Below, in pieces: positions 51,245-60,662 of a DNA stretch of 64,000 nucleotides. The notes under the pieces were generated by a model. The model was not told where the DNA came from, did not search any database, and worked only from the letters and a program-made list of their open reading frames with translations. A program made the position numbers and the translations under genes. Each line of letters begins with the position of its first letter. The first letter of the stretch is position 1. Where the stretch lies: the NCBI RefSeq assembly GCF_000420865.1, contig NZ_ATVT01000002.1, positions 248,001-312,000 of the forward strand. The letters run 5' to 3'. Origin of the DNA: Butyrivibrio sp. XPD2006 (GTDB taxonomy: Bacteria; Bacillota; Clostridia; Lachnospirales; Lachnospiraceae).

Positions 51245-52789
51245 TTACTCAAAAATGAGGCTCTCAGCTATTTCCTTAAGCTCTGATTTTCTGTCCGATA
51301 AAAGAAGGAGCTTATTATATTCATAGTACGCATCGTTCCCCGTCTCTTTTACAAACTTAAGACTGTGATATGCACTTGAAAGCTCTGTGAGGAAGATGAC
51401 CATCTCCTGGCTTCCCGTGAGAGACTCCTTATCCCCGAAGGTCTCCTCCAGGAACTTAAAGCTGTTGGACAGATGCTCTCCTGTCTTTTTGATATTTTCC
51501 TGTCTTACATTTTCCCTCTTGGTGAACCAGTTCTTGGCAAGCACAAAGGCGCTCGTCACCTCAGGCGTAGGACCCATGTTGGATGTGAGGTATGATACGC
51601 AGTCCTCAAGCGCCATAACAGCCATGCTTCTTATCTTTTCATCCTCGCGGCTCACCATTTTCGCCTCTTTGTCATTTTCGAGTCTAAGCTCCATGACTCC
51701 TATGCGGTCCTTAAACCATCTGGCAGCATTAGCTTTTTTGGACTCCTCATCCTCAGAGAATGTGCCGAATTCCTTGATCGTTTCGAACAACAACTTCTGA
51801 ATAGCCTGCTGCTGGCTGTAGTTTCTGAACTCCTCCATCAGCCTGTCTGTAAGAAGTCCGATAATACTGAGTTTTTCGTCAAAAGAGCCTTTCCTGATGC
51901 TCTCTTTATCCTCAGGGAATCTGCCTTCCAGAATATCCGGGATCTTGTAGAGCTCATTGTAGCGCTGATACAACTCATAATAAGTAGCAAAATCTCTTGC
52001 AATCTCTTTGTTCTGCAGATACTGTGCTGTCAGGTTCTCATCGATGGGAATACCAAGTTTTTCCCTGACCTTCATGACTCTTGAAAGATCCTCCCAGCCT
52101 CGTGCCGTCACAAAGCTCCTGCCTTCGACATCAGTCTTTATACTATAGAAGTTGTCTTTTTTGATCTCCAGATAAGCCATGATAGCGCCGTGAACAGAAG
52201 CCTTGTAAGCGTAGTCCTTCCAGGCATCAAAGTCCTCTTCGATGTTTATCTGTCTGACACGGTCCAGAGTAACGATATCAAAATCCCTTACAGACTTGTT
52301 GTACTGAGGAGGATTTCCTGCCGTTACAATAACAAATCCATCAGGGAGCTTGTGACTTCCGAAAGTCTTATACTGTAAAAACTGCAGCATAGTGGGCGCC
52401 AGCGTCTCAGACACACAGTTTATCTCATCCAGGAAAAGAATACCTTCCTGCACTCCGCTCTTTTCAATCTGCTCGTATACAGCACCGATTATCTCACTCA
52501 TGGTGTACTCGGTTACAGAATAAACCTTTCCTCCGAACTCCTTCTCAGATATCATCGGAAGACCAATGGCACTCTGCCTCGTGTGATGAGTTATTGTGTA
52601 CGCCACAAGATTTACAGAGAGTTCATGGGCTATCTGTTCCATGATGGCTGTCTTACCGATTCCGGGAGGTCCCATAAGAAGGATAGGTCTCTGCCTCTCA
52701 ACAGGAATCTCATACTGCCCCGCCTCGTCCTTCTGAAGATACACCCTCACTGCGTTCTTAACTTCTTCTTTTGCCTGATTTATGTTCAT
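51245..52789 (-). CDS. MoxR-type AAA+ ATPase
   Basis: The 514-residue ATPase has Walker A GPPGIGKTA (residues 40-48) and Walker B ILFLDEINCV near 120, with a sensor-like VTAGNPPQYN. A long helical C-terminal half follows. MoxR-type ATPases work with VWA proteins to mature or insert cofactors in target complexes. Its partner VWA gene ends 12 bp upstream. The target of this pair is not evident. Confidence 0.88.
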   Translation of the reverse strand: MNINQAKEEVKNAVRVYLQKDEAGQYEIPVERQRPILLMGPPGIGKTAIMEQIAHELSVNLVAYTITHHTRQSAIGLPMISEKEFGGKVYSVTEYTMSEIIGAVYEQIEKSGVQEGILFLDEINCVSETLAPTMLQFLQYKTFGSHKLPDGFVIVTAGNPPQYNKSVRDFDIVTLDRVRQINIEEDFDAWKDYAYKASVHGAIMAYLEIKKDNFYSIKTDVEGRSFVTARGWEDLSRVMKVREKLGIPIDENLTAQYLQNKEIARDFATYYELYQRYNELYKIPDILEGRFPEDKESIRKGSFDEKLSIIGLLTDRLMEEFRNYSQQQAIQKLLFETIKEFGTFSEDEESKKANAARWFKDRIGVMELRLENDKEAKMVSREDEKIRSMAVMALEDCVSYLTSNMGPTPEVTSAFVLAKNWFTKRENVRQENIKKTGEHLSNSFKFLEETFGDKESLTGSQEMVIFLTELSSAYHSLKFVKETGNDAYYEYNKLLLLSDRKSELKEIAESLIFE

Positions 52790-52801
52790 GTCTTTTCCTC
52801 T

Positions 52802-54223
52802 TTATACGTATAATTTGTATGCCCAGTCCGGCACGTTCTCATCTTCATAATCCGAATCTTCCACAAACACAAAAGCTGTGTCATACCCGGTAGGTGTATC
52901 CGGAAAGGTTCCGTAACCGTCGGTAAAATAGATCAGCCCTTTAAGATTCTCGAACTCTCCTTCTTTGCGGAGCTCTTCAACCTTTTCAAACACCGGCCTG
53001 AAATCCGTTCCATAGCCGCCTTCAACGTGAATCCCGTCGGAATATCTTTTCATATCATCTATCGAAGATATGGTCTCAATCCGCTGCACCTGATCGTCGC
53101 ACTCCATGATAACTATCTTTATCCTCTGAAAAAAGCTGTCACCGGTCAGAAGAAGTGATGCAGTCTCATTGAGGAACTGCTGTACCATCTCATCCTTACA
53201 GGAAGCGGAGGTGTCTATGGCGATCACAAGTTCCTGTATCTTCTTGACTTCCCTGAACTCGTTCTCCTCGATAAGAGGCATATTGCCATAGTGCTCAAGG
53301 CCAAAAGAGTACATTCCGTAATCGAAGCTGTCCATGTCGATCCCGCCTTCTTCTCGCAGGACTTTGAAGCGCTTCAGGAATTCTCTGTAATCGGTTCTTT
53401 TAGTATTCTCAAACTTCAGTATCCAGTCAAGCTTACCAAGTCTGTCGGATGCATTCTTGCCTATCGTCTCTATCTCAGTCTGGAGGCGCTTTGCCTCTTT
53501 GTCCCAGTCCTTTTCTTTTCTCTCTATCTGCTTAAGGCGCCTGGGAGTTATGTACTTTTCCTTTTTGGGGCCATTGTCCGGATTGTCTTCAGGCTTTCCT
53601 TCAGGCGAGTCCATATCCTCATCCAAAGGAGGCTTGTCTTTTTCCTCTTCAGGATCCTGCTCGGGAAGGCGCAGCCAGAAGCTGTGGTCATCCAGCTTAA
53701 ACTCGCGTTCAAGCTTCTCATATTCTTTTGTCTCTAATTCATGCCCGGGATCGGAGAAGTAGCGGTAGAGTTTTTGTACCGTCAGGACCTTCAGCTCTTT
53801 TTCCAAAAGAGTGTACCAGCGATCGCGATAGTCTGACGCCACCCTGTAAATGCATTGATAGTCCATCCCGTCAAGAATTGACTCCACCACAATGTCCGCA
53901 CACAGGTCATAGAGCCTTGTATCCTCATAATTCTTGGACGTATACATATGCCTGAATATGCAGTGAAGAAGCATGTGTATGTAAGTCCTGTTGAGCTTTC
54001 CCGGCTCCTCCACAAAGAGCCTTAGCACATAAGTGGGATTAAACCTGATGTTTACCGCATCGGTTCCCACGGAAGTTGTTGAGAGGTCCATCTCATAGCC
54101 GAGAGAAGACAAGGCCGAAGCCATAAATCTCATATCTATATACAGTTCTGTTCTGGATGCTCCGAGAACGCTTTTGCCTGTCTGTTCCAGATTTTCCCGA
54201 AGCCCAATGTCTTTATCCGTCAT
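52802..54223 (-). CDS. VWA-domain protein with DUF2201-like putative metallopeptidase region
   Basis: The 473-residue protein has an N-terminal helical region containing H83-x3-H87-x4-H92 (HMLLHCIFRH), like the metal-binding core of DUF2201. A charged Pro/Asp/Glu/Lys-rich linker (about 200-235) follows. The C-terminal VWA domain has a MIDAS motif DTSAS and GGYGTDF. It heads the two-gene operon with the MoxR ATPase and diverges from degV. The role is unknown; protein quality control or cofactor insertion are possibilities. Confidence 0.85.
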   Translation of the reverse strand: MTDKDIGLRENLEQTGKSVLGASRTELYIDMRFMASALSSLGYEMDLSTTSVGTDAVNIRFNPTYVLRLFVEEPGKLNRTYIHMLLHCIFRHMYTSKNYEDTRLYDLCADIVVESILDGMDYQCIYRVASDYRDRWYTLLEKELKVLTVQKLYRYFSDPGHELETKEYEKLEREFKLDDHSFWLRLPEQDPEEEKDKPPLDEDMDSPEGKPEDNPDNGPKKEKYITPRRLKQIERKEKDWDKEAKRLQTEIETIGKNASDRLGKLDWILKFENTKRTDYREFLKRFKVLREEGGIDMDSFDYGMYSFGLEHYGNMPLIEENEFREVKKIQELVIAIDTSASCKDEMVQQFLNETASLLLTGDSFFQRIKIVIMECDDQVQRIETISSIDDMKRYSDGIHVEGGYGTDFRPVFEKVEELRKEGEFENLKGLIYFTDGYGTFPDTPTGYDTAFVFVEDSDYEDENVPDWAYKLYV

Positions 54224-54324
54224 TTATTACACCATTTTTTTAACTTTTATGTGTATCATCATTGCTCTATGCATTATAATACTATATGTTCAATAAGAAT
54301 TAATCAAAAGAAATGGGGATTATT

Positions 54325-55194
54325 ATGGGCTATAGTTTTGTTGTATTTGCAGATGGCTGTGCAAATCTTCCAAAAGAAATGCTTGAAGGAATCAAACTGA
54401 TTCCAAACGACTATTTGTTGGATGATGTGCCACAGGTTTATTCAGGAGATATAGATCATTTTGATGGTCACACATTTTATGATCAGTTGCGATCAGGAAA
54501 AGTCGCAAAGACATCTCTTCTAAACTCTCACCTTTTTGAGACACACTTCCGTCCCGAACTTGAGCAGGGACAGGATATCATTTATATTTCCATGAGTTCA
54601 GGTATCAGCGGAACCTACAATGCTGCCAAGATCGCAGCAGATGAACTTATGGAGGAGTTCACGGAACGTTTTATTCATATCGTTGATTCACACGGCTGCG
54701 GTTTCGGAAACGGTCTGCTTGCTGTTAAGGCAGCTGCACTGGCAGGAAGCGGAACTGATGTAAAGGAAGCTGCATCTATTCTTGATGACGCTGTTCCTCA
54801 TGCCTGTCAGTATTTTACAGTTGATGACCTTAACTTCCTTAAGAGAACCGGACGTGTAAGCGGTGTTGCAGCCAGCATTGGTACTGTGCTCAACATCAAA
54901 CCTATTCTCTACGGAGACAGCACAGGTCATATTGTAACCTGCGGCAAAGTAAGAGGCAGAAGCCAGGCTATCAGTGCTCTGGTCAAGAAATTCAAAGAAA
55001 AAGTAATGGATACTCCTGATCAGCACATCTGCATCTCCCACGGCGACTGCCTTGAAGATGCCAAGGCTCTTGAGAAGATGGTAAAAGAGATTGTTCCGAA
55101 TGTTCCAATTACTATCGCAATGCATGAGCCCTTCTCCGGCGCCCACGTAGGCCCGGGAATGCTCGGCCTGTTCTTCTACGGAAAAGAAAGATAA
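54325..55194 (+). CDS. DegV-family fatty-acid-binding protein
   Basis: The 289-residue protein has the DegV pattern: FADGCANLP at the start, TSLLNSHLFE, IYISMSSGISGTYNAA, the fatty-acid pocket strand VDSHGCGFG, and VDDLNFLKRTGRVS. DegV/FakB proteins present fatty acids to the kinase FakA. No fakA is near. ATG 54325 follows GGGGAT with good spacing; ATG 54313 is an alternative. Confidence 0.9.
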   Translation: MGYSFVVFADGCANLPKEMLEGIKLIPNDYLLDDVPQVYSGDIDHFDGHTFYDQLRSGKVAKTSLLNSHLFETHFRPELEQGQDIIYISMSSGISGTYNAAKIAADELMEEFTERFIHIVDSHGCGFGNGLLAVKAAALAGSGTDVKEAASILDDAVPHACQYFTVDDLNFLKRTGRVSGVAASIGTVLNIKPILYGDSTGHIVTCGKVRGRSQAISALVKKFKEKVMDTPDQHICISHGDCLEDAKALEKMVKEIVPNVPITIAMHEPFSGAHVGPGMLGLFFYGKER

Positions 55195-55198
55195 AAGA

Positions 55199-55230
55199 AA
55201 CGCCTCCGGCAAATCACTGCCGGAGGCGTT
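55199..55230. terminator. Bidirectional terminator between degV and SNF transporter genes
   Basis: AACGCCTCCGGC/GCCGGAGGCGTT, a perfect 12-bp stem with an 8-base loop. T runs lie on both sides (TTTTTT on plus, TTTCTTTT on minus). Confidence 0.93.
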
Positions 55231-55254
55231 TTTTGGTTCTCTGACCCCATTGAC

Positions 55255-56616
55255 TCACATCAGCCCTCTGATGATGATCACAAGGATCATGATCGGCAGG
55301 ACAAATAACAGGTATGGCTTAAGTGCCCTTGGCATTTTAAAGCCATCACCCGTGTTGACTTCTTCCTGGAATTTATCAAAACCCCAACCAAGGCTTGTCA
55401 CACAGAACAGGACAAAGATCAGAGATCCTATAGGAAGAATAAGGTTACTTACGATAAAGTCCTCAAAATCGAGAACATTTCCTTTTCCAAAGAAATTAAT
55501 GCCGCTCCATTTGTTGAATCCCAGTACACAAGGAAGGCTGGCAAATATCATAAAGATGCAGTTAATAACAATTGCTCTTCTTCTTTCAATTCCAAAGTTA
55601 TCGGTAACACATGCAACAAGATTTTCGAAAACAGCCGTTACAGTTGAGAAGCTGGCAAAAGACATAAACACAAAGAACAGCGTTCCCCAAACCATACCAA
55701 GGGGCATGTTGATGAAAATATTGGGCAGAGTAACAAATATAAGTGAAGGTCCCTGGCTTGGTGCAACTCCAAAGGAAAAGCATGCAGGGAAAATAATGAT
55801 ACCTGAAGCAATGGCAACAATAGTATCAAGAACCGCAATACGTCTGGCTTCACCCATCAGAGTCTTTTCTTTGGACATGTAACTTCCGAAGATTTCGATG
55901 GATCCCATACCGACACTCAGAGTAAAGAACGCCTGGTTCATAGCAGCTGTTATCACATGTGGCAGGCCAACGCTCTTTGCCTGCTCAAAATCAGGAAGAA
56001 GGAAGAACTTCATTCCTTCCGCAGCGCCTTTCAAGGTCAGGCTGTTTCCCGCCAGAATCACGATAAGCAACAGGAGTCCCATCATCATGAACTTGTTGAC
56101 CTTCTCAAGTCCGCCCTGAACTCCAAAGGAAAGCACCAAAAATCCGGTAACAATTGTTATTATCGTGAAGATTCCCATTTCAATGGGATTCTGAAGCATC
56201 GCATCAAACACCTCTGAAACCTGCCCCTCACCAAGGCCCCTGAAATCACCCACCATAAACTTATAGCAGTAGTTCATCATCCAACCGGAAACCGTTGTGT
56301 AGTACATCATAAGAAGATAGCTTCCAACCATGGAAACCCATCCGTGGATGTGCCACTTGTGGCCTTTTTTCTCCAGGAGTTTATATCCCTTTACAAGAGT
56401 CATTCTGCTGGATCTTCCGATGGCAAGCTCCATAGTCAGAACCGGTATTCCCATAATGAGGAGGAACAGCAGGTAAAACACAACAAATACTCCGCCGCCG
56501 TTTTCTCCCGCAACATATGGGAACTTCCATACATTTCCGATTCCAATTGCGCATCCTGCGCTAACAAGCAAAAATCCGAGTCTTGAGCCGAAGCCCTCAC
56601 GCTGGTTACTATTCAT
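55255..56616 (-). CDS. Sodium- and amino-acid-type SNF-family transporter
   Basis: The 453-residue polytopic transporter has the NSS signature GFLLVSAGCAIGIGNVWKFP near the start and about 11-12 helices. Bacterial members import amino acids (Trp, Tyr, Leu, Ala) with Na+. As the last gene of an operon with an acyl-CoA ligase facing iorAB, an aromatic amino acid substrate is tempting but unproven. Confidence 0.92.
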   Translation of the reverse strand: MNSNQREGFGSRLGFLLVSAGCAIGIGNVWKFPYVAGENGGGVFVVFYLLFLLIMGIPVLTMELAIGRSSRMTLVKGYKLLEKKGHKWHIHGWVSMVGSYLLMMYYTTVSGWMMNYCYKFMVGDFRGLGEGQVSEVFDAMLQNPIEMGIFTIITIVTGFLVLSFGVQGGLEKVNKFMMMGLLLLIVILAGNSLTLKGAAEGMKFFLLPDFEQAKSVGLPHVITAAMNQAFFTLSVGMGSIEIFGSYMSKEKTLMGEARRIAVLDTIVAIASGIIIFPACFSFGVAPSQGPSLIFVTLPNIFINMPLGMVWGTLFFVFMSFASFSTVTAVFENLVACVTDNFGIERRRAIVINCIFMIFASLPCVLGFNKWSGINFFGKGNVLDFEDFIVSNLILPIGSLIFVLFCVTSLGWGFDKFQEEVNTGDGFKMPRALKPYLLFVLPIMILVIIIRGLM

Positions 56617-56648
56617 AAAACAAATCCAATCCTTCTAAAACTAATTTC

Positions 56649-57572
56649 TTAAAATTCAAATACTTCCGGTCCGGAACCGGGTCCGCTCTTTCCAAACTCC
56701 ATAAGTAATGCCGAAAGAACCGTCAGCTTTTTGTCAGCAGCCATTCTTATGGCCTTATCAATGCCGTCATCACTAAGCAGCATCTCTCCCTCCGGAGATT
56801 TCTTTTTATATGTCAAAAGAGCTTTAATCTGCTCCAATGTATCCGGCTCGGTCTCAAAGTTCTCCACAAGCCTCAGGAGTATCGATTCCGAGTTCTTGCC
56901 GATATAGCTCTCGTACATGTCACTGAAACCATCTGCAAGTTCCACAGGATAAAGTACCCTTCCTATAGCAATATCCTCGGAAACCGCGTTTCCATCAATA
57001 AGCGCCTTCTCAAAAAGCCTGTCGTAGCCGCGGTAGTCCATGGAACGCCTGTCTACGCACTCCCTGTAAAACATTCCCGAACCTGCAATAGAGAACTGAA
57101 TGGTCCTGGCCATGGTGTTCTCGTTAAAGTCATAGACATACCCAGGGAATGTAAGAAGCGCTTTTTCTCCATCAGGGAGAGTCAACATAAAGCGTAGATT
57201 ACCATCATAATCCGCGAGGAAGTTTCTGACAACCTCAAACCACCCACGGTTTAAAACAATCTCGATATCCCTTAAGCTGTCGCACTGCCTGCAGACTCCG
57301 TCGTAGTAATCATCGATGCTGTCATAAAGAGAAATCTTTTTTAAATTTCTGCAGTTATGAAACGCAAAGCCGTAAAGAGTCCTAATACTCTCAGGAAGTG
57401 AAACACTGACGAGGTCGCTTCTTCCGGAAAAAGAGTGATTGCCGATAGCCTCAACGTTAATCCCATCAATTTCATCCGGAATATTAAGATGGGCTACGCT
57501 TCCCTCGTAGCCCGTAATCTCTATATACTTATGTTCATCTTTTTTATCAGACTTAATCTCATACGTGAACAT
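56649..57572 (-). CDS. Leucine-rich-repeat (BspA-like) protein
   Basis: The 307-residue protein has no signal peptide. Residues 20-110 are LRR_5/BspA-type repeats (INVEAIGNHSFSGRSDLVSVSLPESI, FAFHNCRNLKKISL). A C-terminal part of about 190 residues follows that I do not recognise. Lack of export signals implies a cytosolic role, unlike most BspA-like proteins. The ATG at 57572 has a weak AGGT 8 bases upstream. It starts 5 bp after the DUF362 gene. Confidence 0.75.
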   Translation of the reverse strand: MFTYEIKSDKKDEHKYIEITGYEGSVAHLNIPDEIDGINVEAIGNHSFSGRSDLVSVSLPESIRTLYGFAFHNCRNLKKISLYDSIDDYYDGVCRQCDSLRDIEIVLNRGWFEVVRNFLADYDGNLRFMLTLPDGEKALLTFPGYVYDFNENTMARTIQFSIAGSGMFYRECVDRRSMDYRGYDRLFEKALIDGNAVSEDIAIGRVLYPVELADGFSDMYESYIGKNSESILLRLVENFETEPDTLEQIKALLTYKKKSPEGEMLLSDDGIDKAIRMAADKKLTVLSALLMEFGKSGPGSGPEVFEF

Positions 57573-57577
57573 ACAGA

Positions 57578-58768
57578 TCAACCTATCTTCTTAACGAGTC
57601 TGCCAAGGACGTTATTCTTGACCTTCATGGCTCCTACAGGACAGAACTCCTGACAGCAGAAGCACTTTATGCACTTACTTCTGTCAATCTGTGGAATCTT
57701 GCCGTTCTTGCCGTTTTTATTTTCTGCATCAACCATTGTTATAGCAGAGGCAGGGCAGGTCTCAAAGCATTTCCTGCAGCCGATGCACTCATTCTTTTTA
57801 ACCTGTGGCTTGGAACTGAAAGCAATCTTAAAAGCAAATGCCTTAACAGCATTGAATGCTCCGTTCCCCTCAAAGGTAATGCTCTGGTGCTCGGTAGCTC
57901 TCTTAAAATCAGGAATCCTGACGTCAGAAAGGGCAATATCGCCGAGCATCTCCACCTCACTGATATCCTTGGGGCCAAGGCCTCTCTCGTAAGCAGCGCC
58001 AATGGTTGCCACATCATTCATAGTCATTCCGATGATGTCTGCACAAGCCATATCAAGAGCGTAAGGCTTCTTAGAAGTAAGCAGAACTCCTACATGTCTC
58101 TTTTCCCCGGCTGTAGGACCATTGCCCTCCATACCATCGATTCCGTCAACGATGTAGAGCACAGGTTTAAAGAACTCGTTGAGGTCCACCATGACGTTGG
58201 CAAAGGCCTTCTCCACAGGAAATCTCATGTGATACTCAGGCTTGGTGGTTCCGGGTATCGTACCGAACATATTCTTGACTGCGCAGCTCATACCCATCAT
58301 GGCGTGGGTCTTGAGCTTGGAGATATTGACAATAGCATCGCACTCATCAAGCCATCCGGTATAAATGAAGTTCTTGATGGATACAGCTTCCGGAAACTCA
58401 GCATCCTTAACAGAGAAATCGTCGTTAAGCTTAACCTTGTCACTCTCCAGTTCAAAAAGTCCGCAATTCTTGTAAACACCCTTTAAAAAGGCTGATGTAT
58501 AAATACCTCCCGGGCTGTCACCAATAACAACCGTTGCTCCTTTTTCCGTTAACATATCACACAGACATTTGATCAATATCGGGTGTGTTGTTACAGCCTT
58601 TTCAGGTGCCATTCCGGTAACAAGATTGGCCTTGATACCAACCTTCATGCCGGCCTTAACAAAATCCAGCCCATGAATAAAAGAAAGGCTCTTTTCAAGA
58701 GCCTTTCTCACTTCACTGTATTCATATGTCTCACATTTAAGTAGTGATACCGGTTCAAAACTACCCAT
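57578..58768 (-). CDS. DUF362 protein with two 4Fe-4S clusters
   Basis: The 396-residue protein is a DUF362 domain (KANLVTGMAPEKAVTTHP, VVIGDSPGG, AMMGMSCAVKNMFG) followed by a C-terminal ferredoxin domain with CIGCRKCFETCP and CIKCFCCQEFCP. DUF362 ferredoxins are taken to be electron-transfer partners. Lying between an acyl-CoA ligase gene and near iorAB, it could exchange electrons with the ferredoxin-dependent oxidoreductase. That is inference. Confidence 0.88.
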   Translation of the reverse strand: MGSFEPVSLLKCETYEYSEVRKALEKSLSFIHGLDFVKAGMKVGIKANLVTGMAPEKAVTTHPILIKCLCDMLTEKGATVVIGDSPGGIYTSAFLKGVYKNCGLFELESDKVKLNDDFSVKDAEFPEAVSIKNFIYTGWLDECDAIVNISKLKTHAMMGMSCAVKNMFGTIPGTTKPEYHMRFPVEKAFANVMVDLNEFFKPVLYIVDGIDGMEGNGPTAGEKRHVGVLLTSKKPYALDMACADIIGMTMNDVATIGAAYERGLGPKDISEVEMLGDIALSDVRIPDFKRATEHQSITFEGNGAFNAVKAFAFKIAFSSKPQVKKNECIGCRKCFETCPASAITMVDAENKNGKNGKIPQIDRSKCIKCFCCQEFCPVGAMKVKNNVLGRLVKKIG

Positions 58769-58805
58769 TTATACAGCTCCAATCATTCAAATCAGCCTAT
58801 AAATA

Positions 58806-60440
58806 TCATGACTGATTTTGCTCTTCTACAATATGCAATCCACAGTATATCTCACGGAGCTTAGGTTTGTCTATCTTTCCGGTAGCATTTCTTATAACAT
58901 TTGCAAAAATAATCTTTCGAGGTCTCTTATACCTTGGAAGATCAAGGCAGAACTCCTCTACTTCATCTTCTGTAAGAGTCATTCCCTCTTTTACCTGAAT
59001 AATAGCTGCTGCTATCTCACCGAGACGCTGATCGCGGAGTCCGATAACCGCTGCATCGTGAATCTTGTTGTTCTTCATCAGGAAGCTCTCGATCTGTACA
59101 GGATACAGGTTCTCACCTCCGGAGATGATAACGTCTTTCTTACGGTCAACAAGGAAGATGAATCCGTCCTCATCCTGACGGGCCATATCACCGGTAAAGA
59201 GCCATCCGTCCTTCAGTATCTCTGCGGTAGCCTCAGGGTTCTTGTAGTACTCAACCATAACACCCGGTCCCTTTACGCAGAGCTCTCCGATGTCACCCTG
59301 CTTAACAATATTGCCGTCCTCATCGACGATCTTAACCTTCCAGCCATATCCCGGAATACCGATGGCGCCGACCTTGTGGACATTCTCCATTCCAAGGTGT
59401 ACGCAGCCGGGGCCTGTTGACTCTGAAAGTCCGTAGTTGGTGTCGTACTTGTGATTCGGGAAGTACTCAAGCCAGTGGCGAACCAGTGACGGCGGGATCG
59501 GCTGAGCACCGATGTGCATCAGTCTCCACTGCTTAAGCTTGTAATCTTCCATCTTGAGCTTGCCTGAATCCAGGGCTGCCAGAATATCCTGTGCCCACGG
59601 AACAAGAAGCCATACGATTGTGCATCTCTCCTCGGATACAGCTCTGAAAATAGCCTCTGGCGAATTACCTTTCAAAAGAACTGCTCTCGAACCTGTGTAT
59701 AACGAACCAAACCAGTGCATCTTGGCGCCTGTGTGATACAGAGGCGGAATGCACAGGAAGTTGTCGGCGTGTGTTGTCTCATGATGCATAGCTTCCATCT
59801 TGGCAGACTGCATAAGTGCAGTATGAATATGAAGGATAGCCTTGGGGAAACCTGTCGTTCCCGATGAGAAATAGATTGCTGCATCATCCTTGTCCTCAAC
59901 CAGGATCTTGGGTGCCTGCGATGAAGCGTTGGATGCGTATCTGTAATAGTCATCAGCATATGAAGGACACTGATCTCCTACAAAGAGAAGCAGCATCTCT
60001 TTTTTCAGTTTCTGGGCAATATCTTCGATACGGCCGATGAACTCAGGGCCGTAGAAAAGAACGTCTGAATCTGAAGCCTTCAGACAGTAATCAATCTCTT
60101 CAGAATCAAAACGGAAATTCAGCGGAACTGCCACCGCTCCGGCCTTAAGCACTCCAAAGTAGATAGGCAGCCACTCAAGACAGTTCATAAGAAGAATGGC
60201 ACACTTCTGCCCTCTCTTGATTCCTCTCTCAATAAGCATATTGGCAACACGATTGGCCTTCTCATCAAATACGGACCATGTGATCTGCCTTCTGTAATAA
60301 TTGGTTGATGTCGGCTGGATAAGCTCGTACTCTTTCCAGGTAACCCTCTGTTCTTCCCTGATCTCAGGATTGATCTCCACAAGAGCCACTTCATCCCCGT
60401 AGAGCTTACTGTTTCTCTCAAGTAAATCTGTAATTGGCAT
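58806..60440 (-). CDS. AMP-forming acyl-CoA ligase (FadD-like)
   Basis: The 544-residue adenylate-forming enzyme has the ATP loop FSSGTTGFPKA, YGLSESTG, the motif GDMARQDEDG, the hinge DRKKDVIISGGEN and the catalytic C-terminal Lys in NATGKIDKPK. It activates a carboxylic acid with CoA; fatty or aryl acid cannot be told apart by eye. It leads the operon with DUF362, LRR and SNF genes and shares a symmetric promoter region with iorA. Confidence 0.9.
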   Translation of the reverse strand: MPITDLLERNSKLYGDEVALVEINPEIREEQRVTWKEYELIQPTSTNYYRRQITWSVFDEKANRVANMLIERGIKRGQKCAILLMNCLEWLPIYFGVLKAGAVAVPLNFRFDSEEIDYCLKASDSDVLFYGPEFIGRIEDIAQKLKKEMLLLFVGDQCPSYADDYYRYASNASSQAPKILVEDKDDAAIYFSSGTTGFPKAILHIHTALMQSAKMEAMHHETTHADNFLCIPPLYHTGAKMHWFGSLYTGSRAVLLKGNSPEAIFRAVSEERCTIVWLLVPWAQDILAALDSGKLKMEDYKLKQWRLMHIGAQPIPPSLVRHWLEYFPNHKYDTNYGLSESTGPGCVHLGMENVHKVGAIGIPGYGWKVKIVDEDGNIVKQGDIGELCVKGPGVMVEYYKNPEATAEILKDGWLFTGDMARQDEDGFIFLVDRKKDVIISGGENLYPVQIESFLMKNNKIHDAAVIGLRDQRLGEIAAAIIQVKEGMTLTEDEVEEFCLDLPRYKRPRKIIFANVIRNATGKIDKPKLREIYCGLHIVEEQNQS

Positions 60441-60506
60441 TTTTTGTAAAACCCCCTAAAATAAAAACTCGCAAGCGCACTAATACGCTTTAAAGCACTA
60501 AAGTAG

Positions 60507-60535
60507 AGTATACCTTCTTTTTACAAAAAATGCAA
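60507..60535 (-). promoter_or_regulatory. Promoter of the acyl-CoA ligase operon
   Basis: Leftward -35 TTGCAT (60535-60530), 17 bp, -10 TATACT (60512-60507). The AGTGCTTTAAAGCG element lies directly downstream. Confidence 0.75.
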
Positions 60536-60585
60536 ATATCAAACACTTGAAACCGTAATTTGATCAAATTGCACTCATTTCCGGT

Positions 60586-60614
60586 TTGACCTTTTTACAT
60601 TAATTATGTATACT
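60586..60614 (+). promoter_or_regulatory. Promoter of iorA
   Basis: -35 TTGACC (60586-60591), 17 bp, -10 TATACT (60609-60614). The palindromic operator begins 8 bp after the -10. Confidence 0.8.
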
Positions 60615-60622
60615 TTACTTTA

Positions 60623-60636
60623 GTGCTTTAAAGCAC
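60623..60636. promoter_or_regulatory. Palindromic operator at the iorA start site
   Basis: GTGCTTTAAAGCAC, a perfect 14-bp palindrome near the predicted transcription start. The opposite promoter has GCTTTAAAGCAC (60487-60498) at the same place, read inward. The cognate regulator is not in the window. Confidence 0.7.
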
Positions 60637-60662
60637 GGATATGAAGGTAGGAGGTTTATGTA

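Larger units (their letters stand above)
60486..60636. repeat. Inverted repeat spanning the divergent acyl-CoA ligase/iorA promoters
   Basis: The left arm (60486-60513) and right arm (60608-60636) are inverted near-copies. Each reads outward as GTATACT, one to three bases, CTTTAGTGCTTTAAAGC. Each arm includes the -10 and the start region of its promoter, so one regulator could bind both genes in the same geometry. Confidence 0.75.

Noticed and set aside
55232..55262. CCCCATTGACTCAC resembles the GACGTCCCC...GACTC repeats at 31141 and 47826.
   Set aside because: Only a short piece matches and no hairpin forms, so it was not counted as a third copy.
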